From Bacteroidales bacterium (GTDB lineage Bacteria; Bacteroidota; Bacteroidia; Bacteroidales; UBA932), in assembly GCA_017465225.1 (NCBI GenBank), contig JAFTWQ010000039.1, forward strand, positions 1-47,634: DNA of 47,634 nucleotides. Direction: 5' to 3'. Below, piece by piece: positions 34,988-42,410 of this stretch. The position numbers and the translations under genes are program-made. Within the stretch, counting starts at the first letter, position 1; each line of letters begins with the position of its first letter. The notes beneath the pieces are model-generated. The model was not told the origin of the DNA. It was given only the letters and a program-made list of their open reading frames with translations, and searched no databases.

Positions 34988-35787
34988 TATCTTGAAGGTA
35001 TTCTGTCAGGATTTACAGTAAGGTACAGCGAAAGATCACTTCCGACTGTAACTGGAATCTTGGATGCCTCAGGAGACTGCCTGTAAACCACGGCATTCAG
35101 GCTGTCCTCATAGTCCTTTACACTGTCGTCGAAGCGAAGTGTCTTGATATTAAGCGACTGCTTGTGAACAGCGTCGACGGCTGTCAGATACATCTTTCCT
35201 ACAACATCCGGAACATATGTACTGGCATCACTGTCATGATTGAGTCCTAAAACGAGATCAATGACGGTATCCGCATCCACAGTCCTGCCCGGAGCTATCT
35301 CACGATTGCCTCTAAGCTGTCTGAGGACATTATTTGTAGCCATATCCTGGACATAGATAAGCTTGCCCACGGTCAGTCCTCTGGACTGAAGCTCCGCAAT
35401 GGCCTGACGCAAAGAAAGGCCGACGAGATTCGGCACAGTCACCTTCTTTGCATTCATCGCATTGATGGTCAGGGATATGCGCCTGCCTTCCTTCACCTTG
35501 GCGCCCGGCTCCGGATTCTGGCTGCGGACTGCGCCCTTCTTCATTCTCTTGACAAATACCGAATCGGTAACCTCCACCCTCATGCCGGCCTGCGAAGCAG
35601 CTGCGTCAGCCTCCGCCACCGTCATGTTGGTGAAGTCTGGCACGACAATCTCCTGATTGTGCTTGGTGACAATATTCAGAAACACCATCGCGCCTACAAT
35701 AAGTACGGCAGCGATGATAAACGCTGTCAAGAGGTTACGCACTATCCAGTTGCCGAAAAATCCTTTCTTCTGTGTCTTTTCGCTCAT
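34987..35787 (-). CDS. PASTA-domain membrane protein
   Basis: 266 residues: short cytoplasmic start, one membrane helix (about 13-38; LLTAFIIAAVLIVGAMVFLNIV) and three PASTA domains outside the cytoplasm (about 48-115, 118-185, 190-260; e.g. VPNLVGLSLRQAIAELQSRGL). PASTA domains bind muropeptides or beta-lactams in other proteins, but here no kinase or transpeptidase domain is attached. A role in sensing or organising peptidoglycan is inferred. It lies 2 bases after the DUF362 gene and overlaps rluD. Confidence 0.85.
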   Translation of the reverse strand: MSEKTQKKGFFGNWIVRNLLTAFIIAAVLIVGAMVFLNIVTKHNQEIVVPDFTNMTVAEADAAASQAGMRVEVTDSVFVKRMKKGAVRSQNPEPGAKVKEGRRISLTINAMNAKKVTVPNLVGLSLRQAIAELQSRGLTVGKLIYVQDMATNNVLRQLRGNREIAPGRTVDADTVIDLVLGLNHDSDASTYVPDVVGKMYLTAVDAVHKQSLNIKTLRFDDSVKDYEDSLNAVVYRQSPEASKIPVTVGSDLSLYLTVNPDRIPSR

Positions 35788-35789
35788 TA

Positions 35790-36935
35790 TTATCTTACAT
35801 TAATCAATTCATATGAACGGCATCCGAGGCCGATCTTTTCTCCGTACTCGACGCCGGCCTGCCAGTTGGTATCCGGATGTACGATACGGAACTTGTCCTC
35901 GCCCTTATGATGATGATGGCCGCAGCCGCATTCACCTTCATGGTGATAGTCCTTGTCAGAGATTGCATTGCCCTTGAGGCTCGGAGCCGCGATCACGAGA
36001 TCAGCGCATGCGCAGTCGAGAGCGACAGGGTCGAAAGATGCAGCGATTCCGATGTCCGGAACAAGAGCCGCATCGTTATGGCCCCAGCAGTCGCAGTTCG
36101 GCGACACATTCATGATGAAGCTGATATGGAAATTAGGCTTTCCGTTCACAACCGCATATGCATATTCAGCGATCTTGCTGTTGAGCACGTCAGATGTATC
36201 GTAATCCTTGATCACAGCTGCAGACTTCTGGCACACAGCCACACACTGACCGCATCCTACGCACTTGTCATAATCGATGACAGCCTTCCTGTCAACCACC
36301 TTCACGGCATCGTGGCGGCAGTATTTCTCGCAGATACGGCATCCGATGCAGTTGTCCAGGTCGATGCAAGGCTGCGACGACGAATGAAGCTCGAGCTTGC
36401 CACCGACACTTGCCGAACCCATTCCGAGATTCTTCAATGCACCTCCGAAGCCGCTCTGCTCATGACCCTTGAAATGGTTCATGGAGATCACGATATCTGC
36501 ATCTGCGATGGCAGCACCGATCTTTGGAGACGGGCAAAGCTTACCTCCTGAAGGCACTTCCTTGTAGCTGGTTCCCTTGAGACCGTCGGCAATGATCACA
36601 TCCGCATGGGCTCCGATCCTGTTGAATCCGTTCTCCATCGCCGCATTCAGATGATCAACGGCATTCGAGCGGCCACCTGTATAGAGAGTGTTCGAATCAG
36701 TAAGGAACGGCTTTCCTCCAAGCGAACGGATCACATCCACAACGCGCGCCGCATAGTTCGGACGGATATAAGCCATGTTGCCAGGCTCACCGAAATGAAT
36801 CTTTATGGCAGTGAACTTGCCTTCGAAATCAATGTCACCGATTCCTGCCCTTCTGATAAGTTTCTCAAGCTTTGTGAGAAGATCGTTGCCCGGTACGGTC
36901 CTGAGGTCCGTAAAGTATACCTTTGATTTTTCCAT
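35790..36935 (-). CDS. DUF362 protein with two [4Fe-4S] clusters
   Basis: 381 residues. A DUF362 domain (about 1-180; FTAIKIHFGEPGNMAYIRPNYAARVVDVI) precedes a bacterial ferredoxin insert with two complete motifs, CIGCRICEKYCRHDA and CVGCGQCVAVCQKSA, each C-x2-C-x2-C-x3-C. A His-rich stretch GCGHHHHKGED near the end may bind metal. Cytoplasmic; DUF362 proteins are widespread in anaerobes but the reaction is unknown. It follows the LysE-type gene by 9 bases. Confidence 0.85.
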   Translation of the reverse strand: MEKSKVYFTDLRTVPGNDLLTKLEKLIRRAGIGDIDFEGKFTAIKIHFGEPGNMAYIRPNYAARVVDVIRSLGGKPFLTDSNTLYTGGRSNAVDHLNAAMENGFNRIGAHADVIIADGLKGTSYKEVPSGGKLCPSPKIGAAIADADIVISMNHFKGHEQSGFGGALKNLGMGSASVGGKLELHSSSQPCIDLDNCIGCRICEKYCRHDAVKVVDRKAVIDYDKCVGCGQCVAVCQKSAAVIKDYDTSDVLNSKIAEYAYAVVNGKPNFHISFIMNVSPNCDCWGHNDAALVPDIGIAASFDPVALDCACADLVIAAPSLKGNAISDKDYHHEGECGCGHHHHKGEDKFRIVHPDTNWQAGVEYGEKIGLGCRSYELINVR

Positions 36936-36944
36936 AGTTGTTTT

Positions 36945-37592
36945 TTATGCTATAGGCATGCCCCTGAACACGACATTGAACAGTCCTTGTCCGAGCAGTG
37001 ATATGCCTATGATTACTATTATCGCTCCTGTGATCCTGCTGATCCACAGTATCGTCCTCATTCTGAAGTTCTTGCGGAAACGGCTGAGCAGCCATGACAC
37101 ACTGAACCAATACGACACGGAGCCCACGCTTACTGAAAGAATGATCGGGGTCACGCTCCAGTTGTGCGGCGCATCGTTGGCCAGTCCGAAGAAAGCGAAA
37201 AGCGTGAACATCACGAAGATCGCCATCGGATTGGAAAGGCCCATAGCCACCGCCTGCCCGAAATCCTTCGGAGAAACCGATGAATCTCCATCGGCCTTCA
37301 TCTTCCTGAACGGGTCAGAAAAAGCCATATGAATGCCAAGAAGGATCAGTACGGACCCGCCGACAAGAAGTATCAGGTTCTGATGGTCATCGATGAATTT
37401 CTGCGCGAATGCTAGGGCAAAGATTGCGATGAAGGCATACAGCGTATCGACTACACTTGCTCCCAGACCGGAAATGAAACCGGCCTTATGGCCCTTGCTC
37501 AAGGATTTCTGCACGACAAGGATGGCTATCGGACCGACAGGCGCCGACGCACATATTCCCACGAGGAAACCTTTGAGCATATCCATTACCAT
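36945..37592 (-). CDS. LysE-family exporter
   Basis: 215 residues from the Met at 37592 (MVMDMLKGFLVG); Met at 37586 is equally possible, while the open frame's first Met at 37625 precedes the -7 box and is excluded. Six membrane helices typical of LysE/RhtB, with the N-terminal signature GFLVGICASAPVGPIAILVVQKSLSKG. The family exports amino acids or similar small molecules. A minus-strand TACCTTTG box lies 31 bases upstream. It heads the lysE-DUF362-PASTA-rluD operon. Confidence 0.85.
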   Translation of the reverse strand: MVMDMLKGFLVGICASAPVGPIAILVVQKSLSKGHKAGFISGLGASVVDTLYAFIAIFALAFAQKFIDDHQNLILLVGGSVLILLGIHMAFSDPFRKMKADGDSSVSPKDFGQAVAMGLSNPMAIFVMFTLFAFFGLANDAPHNWSVTPIILSVSVGSVSYWFSVSWLLSRFRKNFRMRTILWISRITGAIIVIIGISLLGQGLFNVVFRGMPIA

Positions 37593-37622
37593 AAATGCCT
37601 CTTTTAAGAAAATGCAATCAAA

Positions 37623-37630
37623 CAAAGGTA
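37623..37630 (-). promoter_or_regulatory. LysE operon -7 box (TACCTTTG)
   Basis: Exact TAnnTTTG match on the minus strand, 30 bases before the start at 37592. No clear -33 TTG; divergent partner of the lnt box. Confidence 0.5.
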
Positions 37631-37643
37631 GTAATAATTTTCA

Positions 37644-37651
37644 TATATTTG
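37644..37651 (+). promoter_or_regulatory. lnt -7 box (TATATTTG)
   Basis: Exact TAnnTTTG match on the plus strand, 23 bases before the lnt ATG at 37675. No clear -33 TTG. Confidence 0.5.
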
Positions 37652-37674
37652 CATTTCATAAAAGACCGCGGATA

Positions 37675-39303
37675 ATGAAAAAGGAAAATATACTTCTCTG
37701 GGGACTCGTCCTGCTGTTTGCAGTCATGATGTCCGTACCGTTCCTCATACCACACACAGGCCTTCTCGCCCTTTTCGGCCTCGTACCTCTGCTCTGCATG
37801 GAGCGGATAGCCGACCTCAGCGGCAAGAAAAGGATATGGCTTTATCATTATTCCGCCTTTGTCATCTGGAACGCCATAACGACATTCTGGGTATGCAACG
37901 CGACTGTAGGAGGAGGAATTTTCGCCGTACTGGCAAATTCGCTGCAGATGTCCCTCGTGTTCGGACTTTTCCGCCTGAGCAAGAAGAAGTTCACAGGCTC
38001 GCTTCCTTACATCTTCCTCGCTGCCGCATGGATCGCATGGGAAAGATTCTATTTCGACGCGGAGATCTCATGGCCATGGCTTGTGCTCGGAAACTCATTC
38101 GCACGCACGACATGGGCGATCCAATGGTATGAGATCACCGGAGCCCTCGGCGGTTCGCTCTGGATATGGGCATGCAACCTTGGCATCTTCGGTCTGCTTG
38201 TCAGCATCTCTGACGGCAGCATATTTTACTGGAACCGGAAGGCAAAAGCTGCCGCTCTGACCGGCATCGTCCTCCTTTTCGCAGGTCCTCTTGCAGCTTC
38301 AGGAATCATCGGAAAGGATTACAAGGATTCAATGGAATCCCCTGATCAGCTTCCTGTCGTCATCGTACAGCCGAACATCGACCCGTACAACAAGTTCCAG
38401 GCTATGACCCAGGACCAGCAGAACGCCCTTCTTGAAAGCCAGATCGTATCCGCGCTGAAAGACCGCAGGGCAGACAGCATCACCTCTCCCCTTCTTGTCG
38501 TAGCGCCGGAGACATTCACAAGCGACATCGTCTGCGGAGACTACCCGAGAAGCAGGACATGGAGACGTTTCACCTCCCTCCTTCAGGAGTATCCAGGCGT
38601 TAACATGCTCTTCGGAGCGTCATCATACGACTACCTCTATCAGGAAGAACGTCCTTCATATACGGCACGTAACCTTCGCGACGGACTCTGGGTCGAGTCC
38701 CATAATTCCGCACTTATGATTGACGGCACATCACGCACCGACATCTTCCACAAAAGCAAGCTGGTGGTAGCTGTGGAGCACACCCCATATCCGAGGATAT
38801 TCTGCCCTATCGACGACCTTCTCGGCGGAGTCATGGGAAGATGCGTCGGACAGGAAGAAATCAACATTCTGAATGTGAAAGGCATTGATGGCCAGAATAT
38901 TCCGATAGGCTGCGCAGTATGCTATGAATCCGTCTACGGCGAATATTACACCGACTACGTCCGCAAGGGAGCGCGCGCGATGACCATCATAACAAACGAC
39001 GCATGGTGGGGTGACACTCCAGGCTACAGACAGCATTTGAGCTATGCTTCATTGAGAGCCATCGAGACCCGCCGCGCCATCGCACGATGTGCCAACACCG
39101 GCATCTCGGCGATCATCGCCCCTTCCGGAGAAATACTTCAGCCGACCCCCTGGTGGGAGCCGGCTGTTATAGAAAGCAGCATTCCGCTGCGTGATGACAT
39201 CACATTCTATGTATCTCACGGCGACATCACAGGCCGTGTCTGCACATTCATATTCATTCTTCTCCTGCTTGCGCTGTGCGTGAGATTCGTGACGAAGAAG
39301 TAA
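37675..39303 (+). CDS. lnt: Apolipoprotein N-acyltransferase
   Basis: 542 residues from the ATG at 37675 (MKKENILLWG), just after the -7 box; upstream in-frame sequence is antisense to the LysE gene. Several N-terminal membrane helices (1-205) lead into a nitrilase-like periplasmic domain with the catalytic triad: Glu279 in VAPETF, Lys360 in FHKSKLVV, Cys416 in CAVCYES. It adds the third acyl chain to lipoproteins at the inner membrane and would act on the two lipoproteins encoded here. A final membrane helix precedes a basic C-terminus. Confidence 0.93.
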   Translation: MKKENILLWGLVLLFAVMMSVPFLIPHTGLLALFGLVPLLCMERIADLSGKKRIWLYHYSAFVIWNAITTFWVCNATVGGGIFAVLANSLQMSLVFGLFRLSKKKFTGSLPYIFLAAAWIAWERFYFDAEISWPWLVLGNSFARTTWAIQWYEITGALGGSLWIWACNLGIFGLLVSISDGSIFYWNRKAKAAALTGIVLLFAGPLAASGIIGKDYKDSMESPDQLPVVIVQPNIDPYNKFQAMTQDQQNALLESQIVSALKDRRADSITSPLLVVAPETFTSDIVCGDYPRSRTWRRFTSLLQEYPGVNMLFGASSYDYLYQEERPSYTARNLRDGLWVESHNSALMIDGTSRTDIFHKSKLVVAVEHTPYPRIFCPIDDLLGGVMGRCVGQEEINILNVKGIDGQNIPIGCAVCYESVYGEYYTDYVRKGARAMTIITNDAWWGDTPGYRQHLSYASLRAIETRRAIARCANTGISAIIAPSGEILQPTPWWEPAVIESSIPLRDDITFYVSHGDITGRVCTFIFILLLLALCVRFVTKK

Positions 39304-39306
39304 TTG

Positions 39307-42300
39307 CTACCTCATCATTCCCGGAGGAGGGCCCATCGGGCCACGTCCCATTCCGCCAGGACCGCCGCGCATTCCGCCAGGGCCGCGACGTCCGCCGCCG
39401 AATGTACCGAAACGGTATGTGAACGACACGATGATGTAACGTCCGAGGGTGTTGTTGCGTACCTCGCGGTGGATGTTTCCGTTATCCGACACCGAGAGAT
39501 TCTTGGCCTGGTTCAGGATGTCATAGGCTCTCAAGGCAAGCGTGCAGGTCTTCTTGAAGAGAAGCTGTGTGATCTCCGCATTCAGGATGAACTCCGGCTC
39601 CTGCTGGCCGGTATAACCGTTGTACCAGTTATAGTTCATGTCGCTGATGAGGTTCATTCCGAAAGGAAGGGTCCAGTTCATCTCAAACGAGACATTGTTG
39701 TTCCATGTAGCGTCTGCATTCTGCTTTGTCATGGTATACCATGATTTGTTCACATTCGTACGTCCGCCTGCAACGAGCTCGACAAAATCGTTGCGGTATG
39801 TAAGACGGAGCATCTGCATCACACCCATAGTCTGGGTCTTGTTGGTTATAAAGGCATCAGCCTTGCCGAGATCCGGGAAGTCCTTGTGGAAAAGTTCATA
39901 GTTGAAGTCCGCGTTTGCCGCATCGTAATATCTGTCTGTACTGAGGAGTTCGTTACCCTCATACGATGTAGACTGGTTGTAGCGGGCGTTTGTCATTGAC
40001 ATTATTGAAAATCCTGACATGCCGAGAGGCGCATTCACCATCAGGTTTCCGTTCAGTGAGCCTGTTCCAGGTCCGTTTACAGGGATTGAATATCTTGTAC
40101 CTGCCTCATACCACTGGGCATTTGTGATGGCATCCTGGACAAGGCTTCCGTTGATACCGGCATTCACGGACATGAATGTCTTCTTGTTGGTATATCTGAA
40201 GTTTGACCTGATGTTGTGGTTGAAGTATGGCTCAAGGTATGGGTTACCGAGAGAGATGTTCAGAGGGTCGGTATTGTCAGGCACAGGCATGAGCTGTGAG
40301 GTAGAAGGCTGTGATGAACGTCCGTTGTAGAACACCATGATGTTGGCGTTGTCATTGAACTGATACCTCACGCGTGCCTCCGGAGACCAGTTGATCACCT
40401 TGCTGTCATATGACTCACCGTTTGTCTCATTATGAGTATCTGTAGGATTGATTCTCGCTCCGACCTGGGCGTTCACCTTATCCTTCTGCCAGCTGAGGGT
40501 AAGACCTGCGTTCTGGTTGATGTAGCGGTTGAGGATAGAGCTTGAGTATGTAGGGTCATACACCTCACCGTCATAGTCATATATCATGCTTGAAGCATCG
40601 AAGACATTGCTTCCGCTCTTATATGTGTCCTTTCCGCTCTTGTTGGCATTCCATGTATACTGGTAGTTGGCCTCGAGGAAGAGGTATTCTGTGAGAGGCT
40701 CGGTATATACGAGGCGTCCGCCGAACGAAGAGTTGGTCGAGAGCTGGTCGAATCTCTGATTCACGACATCATTCTCATAGTTTCCGTCCTGGTTGACATC
40801 AGTCTGGGTAAGAGACTTGTTGAAACCTGCCATTTCATTATTGCTGAAGCTGTAATTGATGTTGGCAGAAATGGTTCTGCCTGGCTTTCCAAGACGCTGT
40901 CTGAGCAGGAGGCGGCCGGTTGCCGACCAGTTCCTGTTATCACCTGTATTGTCTGTGAAACCCTGATTTGTAAATGTTGTATCTGCGCCTACCGCTGTAC
41001 GGCTCAGGAAGTCAGAACGCTGCGAATAGCTTCCTCCTCCGAAGTTGAACTGTGGTTCAAAGAGGATTGATGTATTCTCCGAGAATTCATGATCGAGTCT
41101 GATTCCGAATCTGTGTCCCTGCGATCCGTTACGGCTTGAGCCGGTATTGTCGCTGATAAGGTTGCTGCCGTCCTGTCTGAAGGTGATGCTGTGGCTCTCC
41201 TCCTCGACAAAGCTGTCAGATCCGTTATAGAGATAGTTGCCGGAAAGTTCCATATCCCCGTCAAAGAGATCGAATGCTCCGTTGGCACCGCCCATCCATG
41301 AACTGGTGATACCGTTGCCACCGCCGAAACCACCCATGCCGCCACGGCCCATCATTCCGCCGCCTCCCATCATTCCACGCATCATTCCGCCGGCAAGGTC
41401 GTTGAATCCTCTGTTATTGGTGTTGTTCGCATTCAGGATGATGCTTATCTGGCTGTCCTCCTTGAAGTTTCCGATGATTCCAGCGCCCTGGTAACGCCAT
41501 CCTTCATCCATGAACTTATGGTCATCATTATAGTAGCCCTTGTCCGGTGCATCATGACCGCCTCCGGCCATCACATTTCCGAACCAGCCGTTCATCATGC
41601 CTTTGTAGATCGAAAGATCGATGATGGTCTCCTCATTACCGTCATCAATGCCGGTAAACCTTGCCTGCTCCGACTTTCTCTCCACAACCTTCACCTTCTC
41701 GACGATCTTCGCAGGAAGGTTCTTTGTCGCAAGCTGAGGGTCGTCGAGGAAGAAGGTCTTGCCGTCGATCGTGATCTTCTTGATTGTCTCTCCGTTCGCA
41801 GTGATGGTACCGTCAGAGTTCACCTCCACACCCGGAAGCTTCTTCAGGAGGTCCTCGAGCATATCGTTGTCGGACGTCTTGAACGAAGAAGCATTATACT
41901 CGATGGTGTCCTTCTTGACGATGATAGGATTTCCTACAGCAGAGACATTGGCTGCATCAAGGATTTCAGCATCCTCCTGCATCTTCACGACGCCAAGATC
42001 GAGATTCTTATCAACCACGATCTCCTTCTCATATGTCTTATAGCCAAGCAGCTCGGCCTTAAGGACATATGTACCCTTCCTTACCTTGGCAAGCTCTACC
42101 GCTCCCTCATTGTCGGCAAGAACATATTTCGCAGCAGACTTCTCTCCCTTGACGGTCAGAGAGGCTGTAGCGAACTCTACGGGTTCATCGGTCTTTGCAT
42201 CGACCAGTTTCATCTTTACGGTAAACGAGTTCTGCGCGAAAGCAGATACACTAAACATCATCGAGAAGCTTACTAAAACAAGCTTGAGAAGGATATGACC

Positions 42301-42315
42301 AGGTTTCTGTACCAT
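39307..42315 (-). CDS. Outer-membrane barrel protein (SusC-like), paralog 1
   Basis: 1002 residues: signal peptide (1-27, SAFAQ), a carboxypeptidase-regulatory-like beta-sandwich (about 30-112), a plug-like domain (about 120-250; KKDTIEYNASSFKTSDNDML, GKTFFLDDPQLATKNLP) and an OMP_b-brl_3 type barrel. The barrel has a Gly/Met-rich loop (GGMMRGMMGGGGMMGRGGMGG, about 307-327) and the C-terminal tail is Gly/Arg/Pro/Met-rich, ending PPPGMMR. It is a tandem copy of the next gene, separated by a terminator, with no -7 box of its own found. Ligand unknown. Confidence 0.85.
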   Translation of the reverse strand: MVQKPGHILLKLVLVSFSMMFSVSAFAQNSFTVKMKLVDAKTDEPVEFATASLTVKGEKSAAKYVLADNEGAVELAKVRKGTYVLKAELLGYKTYEKEIVVDKNLDLGVVKMQEDAEILDAANVSAVGNPIIVKKDTIEYNASSFKTSDNDMLEDLLKKLPGVEVNSDGTITANGETIKKITIDGKTFFLDDPQLATKNLPAKIVEKVKVVERKSEQARFTGIDDGNEETIIDLSIYKGMMNGWFGNVMAGGGHDAPDKGYYNDDHKFMDEGWRYQGAGIIGNFKEDSQISIILNANNTNNRGFNDLAGGMMRGMMGGGGMMGRGGMGGFGGGNGITSSWMGGANGAFDLFDGDMELSGNYLYNGSDSFVEEESHSITFRQDGSNLISDNTGSSRNGSQGHRFGIRLDHEFSENTSILFEPQFNFGGGSYSQRSDFLSRTAVGADTTFTNQGFTDNTGDNRNWSATGRLLLRQRLGKPGRTISANINYSFSNNEMAGFNKSLTQTDVNQDGNYENDVVNQRFDQLSTNSSFGGRLVYTEPLTEYLFLEANYQYTWNANKSGKDTYKSGSNVFDASSMIYDYDGEVYDPTYSSSILNRYINQNAGLTLSWQKDKVNAQVGARINPTDTHNETNGESYDSKVINWSPEARVRYQFNDNANIMVFYNGRSSQPSTSQLMPVPDNTDPLNISLGNPYLEPYFNHNIRSNFRYTNKKTFMSVNAGINGSLVQDAITNAQWYEAGTRYSIPVNGPGTGSLNGNLMVNAPLGMSGFSIMSMTNARYNQSTSYEGNELLSTDRYYDAANADFNYELFHKDFPDLGKADAFITNKTQTMGVMQMLRLTYRNDFVELVAGGRTNVNKSWYTMTKQNADATWNNNVSFEMNWTLPFGMNLISDMNYNWYNGYTGQQEPEFILNAEITQLLFKKTCTLALRAYDILNQAKNLSVSDNGNIHREVRNNTLGRYIIVSFTYRFGTFGGGRRGPGGMRGGPGGMGRGPMGPPPGMMR

Positions 42316-42331
42316 AGGAACAATTTTTTAA

Positions 42332-42366
42332 TAAAAAAACACGGCGGCATTTTCCTGCCACCGTGT
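42332..42366 (-). terminator. Terminator/attenuator between paralogous barrels
   Basis: Minus strand: an 11-bp stem (ACACGGTGGCA with TGCCGCCGTGT, one G-U pair) followed by TTTTTTT. It ends only 17 bases before the start codon of the downstream paralog at 42315. Confidence 0.8.
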
Positions 42367-42410
42367 ATATAGACACTTCTGCCATGCGAAAGTTTAATCG
42401 GAAATGCATT

